Assembly (NCBI GenBank): GCA_013399695.1
Contig: VXAU01000684.1
Coordinates: 82,565 to 146,564, forward strand
From: Formicarius rufipectus
Taxonomy: Eukaryota > Chordata > Aves > Passeriformes > Formicariidae
Length of the DNA: 64,000 bases
Direction: 5' to 3'
Shown here: one piece after another, positions 33,276 through 47,515 of the stretch
Layout of the letters: the number at the start of each line of letters is the position of its first letter
Numbering within the stretch: the first letter of the stretch is position 1
Position numbers and translations under genes: made by a program
The notes under the pieces: model-generated
Told to the model about the DNA's origin: nothing
What the model saw: the letters and a program-made list of their open reading frames with translations, nothing else
The model's database searches: none

Positions 33276-35395
33276 TCAGCTTCAAGTCCATCCGTGCACC
33301 AGTCCATCTTGCTTTCTGCTGAGTCCATGCCACTGAATTCCAGCAGGGAGGACGAAGACAGCCCCGACAAACTGAGGGAATTAGAGATTAGCAGACTTAT
33401 TTTCCACCAGGAGACTGCCCTACTAAAGGCCCAGATGCAAAGTGAGCAGAGCAGATCCACCAGCTGCTGCTTAAACCATCCTGATAATGACATGGAACAG
33501 CACAGAAAAGTGGAATTACAACTGATCTCAGAATGGAAAGTTACAGGGGACTTTGCTATCAGAACCACTTCTAGGAGGCAGCAGGGACGGGTGAGGAGCA
33601 GCCACGAGGGTCTGGAGGGAGACTATTTCTGCTGCCTCAAGCACTTGGGCAAACCCAAATGGTCTGGATGCTCCATGAGCAGTAACACGTCACACTGGAA
33701 GGAAGAGGCAATGCCAGACGAGAGGGAACGGTGACACAAACACCGAGAAGCTGCACGGGCAGCCAAGCAGCCCGAGAGGGGGAGCAGAACAGGGAGGGGG
33801 TCCCTGGGAACCAAGGCCAGCTTTGGGCAGTGGTGCTGGGGGGAGCCGGCACATCCCAGGAGCCCTGGGTACTCACAGCCCGCCTCTCCCACCCTGCACA
33901 GAGAAGGGTTAATGCCACTACACAGGCTGTAAGCTCCGGCTTTCCAGGCACTTTCCATATGGTTCCCCTCCTCCACTCCCGACTGGCATATTCCCAGGGG
34001 CTTTGCTGGCCCCTGGAATGCAGGCACCTCCAACACAGAGGCCCTGCTCGGTTTATTCTCCTCTTTCCTACACAGCTTTTGATGGAAAAAAATCACCCCG
34101 GCCCTGTGGATCGAGACCTCCCTGAAGACACACACCTCGGACTCTCCTCCTGCCAGAGGCAAATTGGGAAGGTGTTGGTCCCTTCCTTGTAGGAGCCTCC
34201 CTGTGGCATTAGGGCAGAGTCCACGAGGTACATCATGGGACATTTCTTGAAGGAGACAATGAATATGTGCCCGCTGAGTGAGGAAATCCCTGCCGGGTGA
34301 CTCCAGCTCTGACAATCCGGAACGGTGGGAGAAGGGTTCAGTCTCTAACACTCATCTGAGACACAGCTGGGTCAGCATTTCACTACCTGAGGGGGAAGAA
34401 TGGGAGTGGAGACCATACAACAATGTCCATGGAGCTTCTGCTGCAACTGCCTGGAGCTGGTTCTTCAGGAAGGCTCCATCCTGATCCACTCTTGTGCTAT
34501 ACGGCCAAATTCTCCTCTTCTTGGACTGCCCAATCCCATCCCCAGCACTGACTTGTTGCAGTCCCACCCCTGCACACCACATCCCTTCCCACCAAAGGCA
34601 TGGCCCACACCGAAACACTGGGATTGTTTCTGAGCTGCTGTCCATGTTCAGCCCCTGTGGGACTATCAGACATTGGGTCTGTCACAGGTTTGTCAGACTG
34701 GGTGCTACTGGTTTGCCACGACCTGCTCCCAATTCTGGATTGACAGCCACCTGGTTTTGGCCTCATAAGGCCGTTCAGACGCTTGTCCTCTCCCCAAGGA
34801 ACCAAGAAGAAACCCACGTGTGAGATCCCATCACCCATCTCAGACTGCACCAGCCAACTGGCAACTGCAGGAAGCCACAGTCCCATCCCAGTTTAGAGCC
34901 TGCTCCAAAATCTCTACACAAGCTACTTTCTTCTTCCCAGATCTGTACTTAACTCATCCCACCCCTGCCAAAACACTCGGAAGTTCATTTTGTGCCTTTC
35001 CCAGAGCTGCCCAAGCACCAGCACTCAATGGAATTTCCTGCTCTGAACTAGAAATGGGATCTTGCTGCCAGAGGCCAGGGCACACCAGAGCCAAGCTCTC
35101 ACTTCCACCTGGGATCCTCAACAGGGACAAAACCTGCCAACAGACCACAAAAGCAGTTTCAAACATGACAATTTACAACACTGAGCCATCAACTCCACTG
35201 AAGAGCAGATCTCCTTGGTAATGCTGGGTATTTTCCGTGTGTTATCCCCATGAGGCAGCAGTCCCAGGGAAAGGTCAGCAGTGGGAACACAGTGTAACAC
35301 CTCAGGTACAAAAAATTAAATAAAATACTGGGGCATTTGCTGCCAGAGCCCATGTAGGGACTGCAACGCTGATGCTCACACACCCTGGAAATCCA

Positions 35396-35842
35396 GGCCG
35401 TGGAGATGCTCCAAGGGCTGGAGCCCCTCTTCTCTGGAGCCAGGCTGGGAGAGCTGAGGGGGTTCACCTGGAGAAGAGAAGGATCCAGGGAGACCTGAGG
35501 GCACCTTATGGTGCCTAAAGGGGCTCCTGGAGAGCCAGAGAGGGACTTGGGCCAAGAGATGGAGAACACGAGAAAGGGGAATTATTTTCAACTAAAAGGA
35601 GAGAGATTTAGATGAGATACTGGGAAGAAATTCCTCCCTGGGAGGGTGGGAAGGCCCTGGCACAGCTTGCCCAGAGAAGCTGTGGCTGCCCCAGCCCTGA
35701 GAGTGTCCAAGGCCGGGTTGGACAGGGCTTGGAGTAACCTGGGCTGGTGGAAGGTGTCCCTGCCTATGGCAGGAGGTGGCACTGGGTGGGCTTTGAGGGC
35801 CCTTCCAACCCAAACCATTAGGAGTTTTTGTGACTCTATGAC
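35396..35842 (+). mobile_element. CR1 fragment, one of the longest in the window
   Basis: About 447 bases. It begins near 'gctccaagggctggagcccc', includes 'gccaggctgggagagctgag', 'atactgggaagaaattcctc' and the standard 3' block, and ends 'tttgtgactctatga'. It lies antisense to KANSL1 in intron 2. Confidence 0.93.
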
Positions 35843-37067
35843 ATGCCGAAGTCAAAAAGCCACGTGCTCTGCTCACACAGACAATTCTGAGCATCACCTC
35901 CAAGCACTACACAAATGAAACTATTTTAATTGTTCTTGTGATCTTTAACTGTGTCTCACTAAAGAAAGATTGAACCCAGTTCAGCTGCTGTTTTCCACTT
36001 TGCTCCTGTCCCCATATATTCTTGGAAGTTCATTCCTCAGCCCACCAAGCTTTATCCTTCTTTTTATTATCATTTTAGATCAATGCAAAACCAGATCAAG
36101 GGGTGGAGCAAGAGTTAAAGCTCTGCCAAACACACTCGCCTGACGGCTCCAAGGGAGGAAGAGAAAACCCACAAGGCTCGAGAACAATCTCATAAGCTGC
36201 TCGTAACATTTCTGCCTGTGAAGAAGCCAAAGTGAACAATTTGTTCAGTTGAACACCCACCCCTGGACCGAACCACCAGCTTTGAGGGCTCTCGTATTCC
36301 CAGCATGTGCTTGGCACTCTGCTGAACCTGCTTCCAACTGCCCTCCATTCATCCACTCTCAGGCTCAGGGAAAGCCAAGACCTCCAGAGCCTGGGAGTGC
36401 AGGAGTTATTTCCACTGAAAACCCCCACTGCTCGGGGGAAGTCTGGGAGCAGAGACCCGAAAGCATAAGCGGGGCTAAGCCAAGTTCCTGCCCAAGGCAG
36501 AGGCCCAGGGAGAAGCACAGCTCATCACAACTGCCCTCCTTTTGGGGAGAAGGAACCATCCAAACCTCTCCACTGGCCATCATTCAGATCAGGAGAGCTT
36601 TGGTATCTCTGGTTCATTCTATTAAAGAAGAAAAACCCCCAGCATCTTTTAAGAGCTGCTTGAACTCCTGCCAAGGAAATCATGGCAGGACCAGAAATCC
36701 TAGCCTGTGGCAACGCAGCATAATCCCAATTTCCACTACATCAGCTGCAGATACGGTGTCCATCCCACAGCCCAACACCAGCGAGGAGATGTGTGTCCCA
36801 GCAGCCCCTCAGCCCAAGGGAATGCTCCAAGCTGGAGCTCATTTCTTGCCATTCTCCACATTGCTTCCTCTCTGGAACCTTTGCCCCAGGCCAGTCTGTC
36901 ATGCCAGTTTCTCTCCCTGAAACATCCACAAATCCCTTCCTAATGGAAGGTAAATGCAACTAAGGATCCAAGAAATCCCTTGGACGAGGACAAAACTCAA
37001 TCCTCAAACAGATGGGGAAACAGAAGAGGGAAATTAAAAATACCAAAGTGAAACAAGTGCCAAGGTG

Positions 37068-37077
37068 GGGGGGGGGG
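37068..37077. repeat. G homopolymer
   Basis: A run of about ten G in 'caaggtgggggggggggcagg'-like context within intron 2. The exact count may be unreliable. Confidence 0.7.
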
Positions 37078-37422
37078 CAGGGGACACCCCCAACCCTCTC
37101 ATGGCTCTTTAGAAAACAAAGCTACCAAACCACCTTCAGCCCATCCTGCCCACAGACACTGTACTGTGACTCACAACAATTTTAACTCCCTCAGAAGCTG
37201 CGTAACAAAAACACATTGGAATTCAACCCTTCAAAAAGCTTCCCCCTGAAATGAACAACAGGGGATTACTTATGTTGCTGAACATCATCATTACCATCTC
37301 CACACCACAGGACCAGGCTTATCTACTCAAGAGTTAAACTTCTGAAGTGAAAAGAAGTTATTTCTCATAAAAGGAAGTAAAGCAAGCCACTCTACAAAAC
37401 TAACATTAAACTGCCCCTAAAG

Positions 37423-37544
37423 CCCAGGCTGGATGGGGCTCTGAGCAACCCAGTCTAGTGGAAGTGTCCCTGCCCATGGCACAGGGGTACAACTGGATGA
37501 TCTTTAACATCTCTGCTAACTCAAACCCTTCTAGGATTCTCTGA
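37423..37544 (+). mobile_element. CR1 3'-end fragment
   Basis: 'caggctggatggggctctga', 'gtccctgcccatggcacagg' and 'ctaggattctctga' identify a truncated CR1 end. Confidence 0.85.
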
Positions 37545-37847
37545 GTCACTTTAATGTACTACTTTGAAAAATACATGCCACTTGAGGGGACTCCCAACAA
37601 GTGGGAAGGAATAACCCAGCGAATTCTATGGAGGCACACACAGACACAGGGAGCAAACAAGCTGCACTCGGTTTCCCATCACTAAACTAAAAATCATCGC
37701 TTTATTTACCTCCTTTTTGAGCTCACAACAACTCTGCTGAAACTGTAACATCAGTCCTTGTTCCCTGTGAAACACTCAGGGCTTGCCTGTGCTCAGGCAC
37801 TGAGTTAGGGTCCCAAATAAGTTCCAGAGCACCACCCACCACCCAAA

Positions 37848-37907
37848 GGTTGGACCTGATGATCTTAAGAGGTCCTTCCTAAGTTAAATGATTCCCTGAT
37901 TGTGTGG
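37848..37907 (+). mobile_element. Short CR1 3'-end fragment
   Basis: 'ggttggacctgatgatctta' and 'aaatgattccctgattgtg' are the terminal 60 bases of a CR1 copy. Confidence 0.75.
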
Positions 37908-38279
37908 AGGTGAAGCTCCACCCAGCGCCAGGGGCTACACAAGGCTGGGTGCCTGTGACACACACGGTGACACAGCATTCCATGCCCACAGCCTGCGGGA
38001 CCAGATCCTGCAGTGGTGCAGGGCACAGTGACTCACAGCACCACGCTGATGCTGAGTCACTCATCCTGTCTGTGCTGGCCCTCCCTGCAGTCCCATCCAC
38101 AGCCCCAGTGCAAACACACCAGCCTCGAGAGGAACGGGGGCCAGCTCTCACCAAAGCCCGGCAGTGGGAGAACGGTGCCCCAAAAGCAGAGCAGATGCTG
38201 GCTTAGGAGGTTTTGGCTTTGCAAGCTGGAGGGATGCGATACACATCTTCTGTTTGGACGATGACTCTCAAATGAAGAA

Positions 38280-38465
38280 AATCACAGACTGTCCAGAGTT
38301 GGAAAGGACTCTCACATATCATCCAGTCCAACCGCTGGCCCTGCACAGACACCCCAAACTGACCCTGTACTTCAGAGCACTGTCCAACCCCTCCTGGAGC
38401 TCTGACAGCCTTGGGGCCGTGCCCAAACCCGGGGGAGCCTGTTCAGTGCCCACCACCCAGAAGGA
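38280..38465 (-). mobile_element. CR1 retroposon fragment
   Basis: 'aatcacagactgtccagagt', 'catccagtccaaccgctgg' and 'gcctgttcagtgcccaccac' show the same subfamily and orientation as the copy at 8118-8390. Confidence 0.9.
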
Positions 38466-41069
38466 TCTGTGGAATTTCAGGCACCAGCTCCCACACAGGA
38501 TCAGTGTGTTTCGTTCGCACAGCAGCAGCTCCACCACAATTCCCTCTCACCGTGTCCATCTCATCCACTGCCAACAGAAACCAAACCATGGCCAGGATTA
38601 AACATGTGCCAGCGGGCAGCAGACGAGATCCCAAGGGAAAGAGTTAACACTCCTGTTCCCTGTTCCAGTCCAACAGCGTGACTTAGGCAACACCCAGGAG
38701 AGTGACACTGAGGTGACACCTTCCAAATACAGGCATGGAGCAGCCCCTCAGACACCAGGCAGAGTGGGAAGTGATAAGGGATGATGCTTTCCTGGCACAG
38801 CTTCCCATTCCCACTGGGTCCCGCCTGGCAGAAAAACCCTGCCACAGCAGGTCCCGCAGTGGCTCAGGCTGTGCCACACCTGGGATGGGCAGTCAAGCAC
38901 CTTTCCCACCATGTGCCTTCCTCTGCCTCAGCTCACCTCCAGCACAAGCTCCAGGCAAGGAAGTCATGGCAGAGGCCACCACTTGCTCAGGGCTGATCTC
39001 CAGGGGGAACCTCCAGTGAGCTCTCGCCTGGATGAAAAATATGCCCTCCCTGCCTTGTCAGCCTCCACTTTGCTTCCTTCCATTAGTGGGCAAAGCCACC
39101 GGGCTACCAGGTGTGAGCAGGAAACACACAGACCAGAAACCATCTCTTGAGCACTGAAGAGCATGTCGAGATTTTCCTGGTTTAGGTGTTTCATTATTTT
39201 CATAAGCTTTAAAGGCACATCATTCCACCTTACTACTCTTCCTGTCTTCCTCCATCTCACTCATTCCCGAAGACTACTATGGAGAGGATCTTCCCCAAGT
39301 GCTCAACATTGATACAGAGGCAGCTCCAGCCACCTGCTCCAAAAATCACACTTCACCCAGTTCCTATGATGCTCCTGCTCTCCTCTACTGCCATATCATT
39401 ACCCTTCAAGTTCTGCAGCTACCCCGAGGTGACATCTGTTTAGAAGAAGAAAATGAGTCCTAATTGTCCCTGGAACCCAGAAAACCCCTAATCATAAGGG
39501 TTCTATGCTGTGGTGCACCATAAACTACAGAGAGGTTTCAAGAGAGTGACCATCACACACTTACAGTTTCACTTTCCACTGAGTTCATGGCCAAGGTATG
39601 AATTCAGCAGCACACAGGATCAGTGAGAAGTAAAACAGCCCAGCTCAGCAGAAAGCCCTGCTCAGACTCAGAATTTAAGAGTTTTAGGTTTTTTCTTAGT
39701 TTCCAGAATGCTTTTAAGAACTTTACTGAAATTCTTCCCCCTGGTTGCCAGGGGTTGGTTTGAACTTTTGCACTATTTCAAATCCTAGTGTCCCTGATCT
39801 TTACACCATGACATTTATGCACTGCCCCAAGCATTTATTCAACTGTCTGAAAAACAGCCATCCCCAGCTCTAGCTGCTCTTCAGCCCTTAGCAGCAACAA
39901 TTGTTCTGTGACAATGGCCGAAAATTCACATTTTACTCTTTCAGCAAGTACTTTGGGCCCTGTCTGAATCCTGGTTTGGCCCCCACAGAGGGTGGAGAGA
40001 GAAGAGGAAGGTGAGGAGCAAGGGGGGGCGGAGCAGGAGGCAGGCTCAGAAGAGTGTGGGCACCATGAGCTAGCTGTTAGGCCAGGAAAACTGACTCTCC
40101 AGGGGCACATCAGAGCAGCCAGCTCAAAAATACCTTTAAAGAGAATTTATTGAGCCATTTTTCAGTAGAGTTCTCCACACACTCACAAGCACCAAGGCAG
40201 GCAGAGCAGAGCAGCTCTTACTGCTCACATGAAGATTCTGCCTGATCATCACCACACCAGAAATTAAGGTCATTTCTTACTCCCTTGAGCCAAATCCAGG
40301 AAGGAGAAGGTGAGACTATACCATGCACCATAGGTGATTGTAACTCAACAGCAAAGCTTGCTCTCATTGCAATGTGCTGTCAGTCCACGGGGAATTTCTC
40401 CCTTAAAGCTCTGGCTAAGATGCCCTTCTCAACATTACAAACTAAGCACCAAGGTGCCCACTTTCCACCCAAAACAGAATTGTTCAAGCTCACAGCAAAC
40501 ATTTTCCAGGAGCAAACCCTTCTTTTTGCTGAATAAGGCCCTTTATCAATATTCTAATTTTGCTCACAGCAGCTTCCCATTCGGTCTGGGCTACAAGGAC
40601 AAATACTAATTTTCTTAGACCAGTATTTTTCATTAAGAGTTCAACTTCTTCCACTGGTAGGCAGACAGAGGCAAAAGCACTAAACCATCAGAAGTTTTGC
40701 TACTGTTTTTTTTTCCTTCTCTTTACATTAAAGATGGGATCTCATCAAGACATTTACAACCTTCCTCTGGCAAAATCAGTAGCAAAGGACCAGTGACTCC
40801 TGTCCACTAAGAGAAGACAGCAAGCGACAACAGAGGCTGAGTTTGATCTTCACTAATGCGTTATGAGCACAACCAGCAGCAACCACAACAAGCCATTTTC
40901 TTCAATTTCTTTAAAATAAGACAAATTGCACACATTTCAAGTCCACCCTAAAGCTCTCCTTGTGCATGTGGATGGACGTGCCAGCAAAGACCACAGGCCA
41001 ACACCATCCCTGTGGAAAACCAGCACCCTCCCTAGGAAACACTACAGAGTAAGTCAAAGCAGTCAGAGA

Positions 41070-41160
41070 ACCACAGAATGCTTTGGGTTGGAAGGGACCT
41101 TAAAGATCATCTCATTCCAACCCCCTGCTACGGGCAGGGACACCAGCCCAGGTGTCCACG
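41070..41160 (-). mobile_element. CR1 3'-end fragment
   Basis: 'aaccacagaatgctttgggt', 'gggaccttaaagatcatctc' and 'ctacgggcagggacacc' define the inverted end. Similarity fades after about 41160. Confidence 0.88.
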
Positions 41161-41631
41161 AGGCTGGGCTGGGCCAGCCAGGACTGGCAGCAGCTGCCAG
41201 TGTTTCCCAAGAAGGCAATCCTCGCACAAACCAGCCGCTTTCCCAGCTCCTGGTGTCCCTTCAGCACCAAGAGATCACCTCACACTCAGCAGCAAGGGAT
41301 GATGTGACTTTCTGAACTGCTGGAAAACAAGCTTCCCTGAAATTCATGCAGTTAAAGCATCAGAGAAGAGAAGAAAGAGGGTGTTCAGTGTCCCAGGTTC
41401 TTCAGCAGAGAGAAGACAATTACAGCTCAGAGTGAACAGTTTGCAAAGTTCTGCCACTTGTTGCACAGCAAAGGCCTCTGTGTGTGAGCAAAGAGAGGAG
41501 TCTGGTGCCGAGGTGGGGGCACACTCCCTGCAGCCAGCAGTGTCCCAACCCCTGGGGACACAACAATGCAGACCATGCAAATCAGGGCCCATTGTTAACA
41601 GGGAAAATTTATTTCACATTCCTGAGCAGCA

Positions 41632-42201
41632 GTGTTCCTGGAGCATAACAATTGGAGAGGCCCTTCTGCTGTGGACGGCACATTTTTATGCTCCACAGTA
41701 AATCAATATTCCATAATACAGAAACCTCGTGGAATTACTGCCAGGGCGAGGATGGCAGCCTCAGCTTGGGTGAACAGCTTCAGCACAACACTGGGTCAGA
41801 ACAGGACTTATCTGAGACACACCTTTCCTTGTTCAGGAGAGTTTACTGAAGGCAGAATTTATGGATTTATTCCCCAGGATGCTCAAACCTTCCAGCTCAC
41901 GCCATGCAGAGAAAGGTACTACCCGAGGCTGTTTCCTGACCCTCGGCTTGATCTAAAAAAGCGCCACTCAGTTGTCTCAGTGTCCCAAAGATTTCCCACT
42001 TGGGCAACACCAGCAAAACAATCTCCAAATGGGATATCCAAGAAAAAAGTGGAGTCACTCCTGAAGAACTCCTTGGAAAAGAAGATTATTCCTTCAGTAT
42101 TTACCTCACTTCACAAAAACAGAGCTCTCCACGGACTGACACAAGACATAGAAACTGTTTTCTGCCCAAACTGTTTTCATCTAAGGCAGATCAACAAATA
42201 A
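41632..42201 (+). other. Unrecognised 189-codon open frame in intron 2
   Basis: An uninterrupted frame on the strand opposite KANSL1 encodes a basic protein. It does not overlap any CR1 copy I recognised. I recognise no domain, signal peptide or family, and there is no obvious promoter, splice site or poly(A) signal. Length alone is weak evidence in 64 kb read in six frames. I list it only as the longest intron 2 frame outside a repeat on the plus strand; it is probably not a gene. Confidence 0.12.
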
Positions 42202-42768
42202 AATCTGCTTTCATTTCCTCTTGGTTCAACTCGCAGGAGGTGTGGAGTCTTCCTCTTCTCTCTCACCCCATGCACCCAGTATACACCAAGAGACAGGAGT
42301 GAGCAGCACTGGATACTCTCATCCTTCCAGGGATGAAAAAGCAGCTTCAGTCTCTTCACTTATTATGCAGCCATTAAGACCTGAGGTCAAAGGGTGTTTT
42401 GTCATGGCTCACAGGGAAAGGGGGGAGCTTTTGTTTAACTCCACAGGTTCTGCAGCCCAAGATCAAATTGAACCTTCAGGATAAGTGATTACACTGAAGC
42501 AGGCTCAGCTCAAGGCCTGGGAAATTTCTGCACTGCTGGAATGACCTCACCCTCCTTATCTGCTCATTCATGTCCTCAGAGGAAGAGGAGGGTGCTTTGC
42601 AAACACAGCCCCACATGCAGAATTCCAACATGAAGTTTGTATTTATAAACACAGTTCTGAGCATCACAAAATTAAGTTCTGTTGTGTAGTTGGAGCACAA
42701 GAGTCCTAAACCCTCCTCACAAAAGTACCTTCACAAGTTCTTTTTTTCCAGTCTTGAAAATGAAAATG

Positions 42769-42799
42769 CCTTTTTTTTTGTTTTTTTTTGGGGGGGAGG
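42769..42799. repeat. T runs followed by a G run
   Basis: Two T runs separated by a G, then about seven G. On the KANSL1 strand this reads C run then A runs. Confidence 0.8.
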
Positions 42800-45700
42800 G
42801 CTTGAAGCACAGGGAGGTGATCCCTGCTCACAGTAACAAGCACACCAGGTCTTTCAGAGGAAGAGGAACACCCACTGGAGCTGCAGATACTCCCTCTGTA
42901 GTGCCCTGCTTGGCTCCTCTGCAGCCACTCTCAATACACAGCCCTACCCAGGCCTCTCCCAACGTGGTCCCCAGCAAAGATCACCTCTTTAGGTTAAAAG
43001 AGAAGGAGGATAAAGCTACACATCAATATTAAATCTGGAGGTCATTTAGTGAAGCGAAGGGACAGTCACGCTACTTCTGGCATTGATCCAAGAGAAGTTT
43101 CCTCTCTCAATCCAAAAAGCTCTTCCAGTTAACACAGAAATAACACATTTCTGGCCTCCAAGCCCTTTATCTAAGAAATGGGATGAAACAACCCTGGCTA
43201 AAGGGCTGCTATATATAAACAGGAGCATGGAAAAAGTCTGGAGAGAAATGGAAAGGGAGAGGGACAACAAGAGGAGACAGGTGTGAGTCACACAGTGCTC
43301 AGTTTTGCTCAGAGCCACAGAGGAACACGGCAGGAGAGTGGTCACGGAGCTCTGGAATGGCCCAGGCAGGGAGAAGGGTGGTTGCACCAACTGCTCAACT
43401 GGGGACAGGCAGCACCAGAGACAGCGGGTCGGAGGGTATAAACTATGGGATTAGCAATTCTGTTCCACAGTGAAGGATGCACAAAGGCTTCCTGGAACCT
43501 TCAAGCCTGAGATCCCTGCATAGATGCAGAGGGAACTGCTGGTTTGGGGCACAGGAGGAGGGAGCTCTGGGCAGAGCTGTCCTGGGGGGTGGCTGAGGAG
43601 GGACAAAACAAAGGTATGAAAACCCAGTTTTGCTTCCATGAGAAGAAAGGCACAATCTGCATTTTTCAGCTACGCGAAACCCCTTTTACTGCAGATGCTC
43701 CAGTGCACAAAGGGCTGAAGAAACACAGAACTCAAACATCGAATGCGAGACACAAAAGAGCATCTCTGCTTTCCAAGAAAGGACCAAGCTCTGACCAGGT
43801 CGAAGAATCTTCCAGAAGAGCAACTCTGGCCACTAATGAATGTCACTAAAGAAGGGTTTTCAGGGAGCTTCCCATCTCATCTGAATGCCACCTCCCGTGT
43901 CACTGCAGCTTTCACACACACACACAGAACGTCTGTCAACAGCCGTGAATTTCTCAGGCATTCCTGGCCCCTTTATCAAGTTTTCCATCAAAAAGCTCAT
44001 TTAATGAGTCTGCAAATCCCTCTGCATGGTCCCAACAGAGAACCGCTATTTCAGCCCTTACTATCCTCTGACCCTGTTTGCCAGAAACAAATTCTGCAAT
44101 AAATTGCTGATTGAAGTGGTACAAAGTCTGCTCCGAGCCAGAGCAGAGCAGGCAGTGCCCTGGGGCTGCCTGAGCATCCCACACTGGGGCAACGCAGTTC
44201 CACAGCACACCAAGTGTCACTGCCTAGCTAGGAATCATCTTTTCCATTTAAGTCACTACAAAGAAGATTCATACCCAGCTTCAGTGGGAGCTGACAAGCT
44301 CAGGAGAGCAGGGTGTGTTGCAGTAAAAGCACCTAAGCAGTAATAAGTGCTCTGGGTTGGGTAAACTTTAATTTTGGGCTGCCAAGCTGCTCAGAACAGC
44401 AAAAACACGTGGCAGAGGTAAGAGGGGACCCATGCTGGAGCTCAACAACAAAACCTGGATGATGTGCTAGGAAACAACAGAGACAAAAAGGAGCCAAAGG
44501 TTCTACCTGGCAAGTCATCTGAGGGCTGCTCTTGTCCGTCACATCCTCCCCATCCACCCTGGCTGAAAGGCTGCCCTTTGGGAGGAGGACAAAACACTGG
44601 GCACAAGTGGCTGGGAGGGAAAGAGCCGCACAGGCTCCTTGCTGGGGCTCCAGCTGTGCCCTGCACACAGGACTCCAGACCCACACTGCCACCCCTCCAG
44701 CCTCAGCACAGCTCAATGCACTGTAGAACAAGGACCTCCCCTAAACGCAGTCCTAGTCACAGGAGGCCTCTGCCGTTCAGTGGGGGCTGACAAAGGCCTT
44801 CATGTTTAAACTTACAGAACCCCTATTTACTCTCCTGAAAAAGAGCACGGGGTTATTCAAACCCTGAGAGCCTTGGAGGGGGAAGAAAGTGGGACCTTGG
44901 ATGAGTATGCAGAGTTGAGGTGGCAATGATCACACACTGAGTGCTGGGATTCTGATGGGAACTGCTTCAACTACAAATAAATTTTATCTGGTGCATGAGA
45001 CCCCGAATTCCTGGGAGAGGTTGCCCAGGAGAACCAGCTGCTTTGACGTGCCCTGTTCTCAAATGTACAGTTTATTCTGCTTGATTGTCCCCAAACTGCA
45101 ACAGATTTCAGACCTAGGTTTTCCTTTAAATAAGGGTCAGAGCCCGTAGGCACCCCCTTGCTCACAACAGATGTGAAGGGTAATGAAGCAGGTTTCTGAA
45201 ACCAGAGATTCTCATGAAATAAAAGATACTACAATCACCAATTACAGCACGTTTGTATCTTCAACACTAAAAAAAACCATCATGCAAAGATGAGAAAAAA
45301 CTGGCTACAGGGGTTCCTCACTCCAAGTCTCCCCAAGGAGCAAGTGGACACCAGCACAGGCAGAAGGAGATGTGACACCTCCGTGCTGCCTGTTCTATCC
45401 CCAAAGCTGCCTCTGCCCAAAAATCCACTTTGTTTCAGTCCAATACTTCAGTTTAAAATTAAAATACGCTCCCTCCTCTTATGTTCAGACCATATGGAGG
45501 TCACACAGCCAGAGCAGAGCAGCCCACCAGCACGTCCCAAGTGCCACACAAAGCAAAACCTGGCCTGGTTGCAGGTCTTCATCACCTTTAACTCCCACTC
45601 TGGAGTGCTCAGAAGGGCACTGAACCAAATCGAGGTGATTTCCAAGTGCTTCACACACCAGCTTAAAAATCAGCAGGCTGGAGAACCAACTCCTGGGCTT

Positions 45701-47401
45701 TGTCTCCAGTTCTGGCAAGATACCAACATCCCAGTGTGTCCCACTAAATGCCATATACCCTTCTGTCACCAGTTACACCACTTAAGGGGGGCACAAAAGT
45801 ACAAACCTCTTGCTGATGTGTAATTTTGAGTCCAACTCCTCAGATATCATCCCTTCAGCTCATGGCCCGTTTGACCTCTAAATGATGAACTCCAGTCAAA
45901 CACACCAAGCCACCAGGGTGCAGCTGCCTTTCTCCCAGAGACAAAAAGCATCAGCACACAAGCTGTACAGAACATGTGAACACAGAGCAGAGGTATGGGA
46001 TTAACTCTGGGTAGGCAATCCACATCTGACCAGGAAGAAAAGCGAAGGGCAGCCAAAAAAGGAAGGAGGGTAAGAAGTTCAGAAAAAAGTCCATGCCTGT
46101 GTATCTGCGGTGGGACTCGTACTTAAATTCATTATATGCCACAGGAAGATCTTCCCTTTAGGGAACAGAACACCACCACTATGGAATCCTGACCCAGAGC
46201 TGTCATTGTCCTTTTCTGCTCTGGCAGTAGGAAGCTCTTATGGTTTAAAAAGCCTCCAGTCCCGACTCTGCTGACAGCATTCCATGCTCCATCCCAGATC
46301 TGCTCTTTGATCCTGGCCTGGTACTTGACATCTTTTACTCATCTCTAACGTGGCCAGAGGAGTTCTGGCTTGCCCTCAAGAGGCATCGTTATCTGGGCTG
46401 TATTTATTGTCCCAGGCTTTAGAGTGAAATGGTTTTAGCATCACAGAAGACATTTCACTGTAACCATCAATTTACTACCTTCTTTCTTTTAATTAATTAA
46501 ACACATGCCAAAAAAGCTCCCTCTGATCAGGCCAGCATTCCCTCCTAGGCAGGGGGAGGTGGGTGAGGAAAAGCAGAGTAAAGGCAGGGTTTCCACACTG
46601 TGGCATTGCTGATCCCCCACATCTCAACTGCCAGGCTCTTCTGGAGCAAAACATGTGTCACAAACACAAACTCAAGAGTGATTAAATGGGCTTTCTTTCA
46701 ATCATTGAGATTAAAAGCAAAGGGTCAGCTACAGGTTAACAATGCACTCGTGTAGTAACTTGTTGTTTTTTATTAGTTCAGCTACACGAGGTGTCTGCTA
46801 TGGGAATTTGGGGAGCAGGCCTGTGCAGCCATTCCTATGTCACCACTGCTGACACACTCCTGGATGCTTCCTCCTTCCCTTCCTGCAGCTCAGGTTCTTC
46901 CCAGAGACACTCCAGCTACTCCCTAAAGCTGGGGAAGGGACATGCTTTGTTCAGCAATTATTTTTGTCCCCTCATGCTCCATTTTCTTTACATCATGTCT
47001 CAAAAAAATACAAAATCACCACAAAACAAACAAACAAAAAAAACCCTAACAAAACAACCCAAAGAGCTACAGTTATTCCTCCCCTTCAGTAATCCTGAGT
47101 ATATTTACTAACAAGCCTGCAGGAAAAAAGAAAACATGATCTGATCTACAGCAAGCTGCATCAAGGAGGATTTTTTTCCCTTTTCATTGTTTTGCTTTCG
47201 CAATTCACCCCTCCCCAAAGCTCTGGTTTCACAGCATCCCAGGCTGGACGAACGGTTCCAAAGGAAGTGGCAAAATTTCCTAGATGTATTTGCTGAGAAA
47301 GCCCCTATCCCAAGGGCACAGGGATATCCAGGAAGCTTGGAAAACTGTGCCATTCTTTCACAGCCACCTCTGCTGATGGAACATTCAGGTATGGGAAAAA
47401 C

Positions 47402-47515
47402 GAGGTTGGATGGGTCTTGGAGCAACCTGGAATAGTGGGAGGTGTCCCTGCCCATGGCAGGGGGTGGAATGAGAGTCTTTAAGGTCCCTCCTACACCAAA
47501 CTATCCCGTGATTTT
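47402..47515 (+). mobile_element. CR1 3'-end fragment
   Basis: 'gaggttggatgggtcttgga', 'ggtgtccctgcccatggcag' and 'tcccgtgatttta' mark a truncated copy. Confidence 0.88.
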
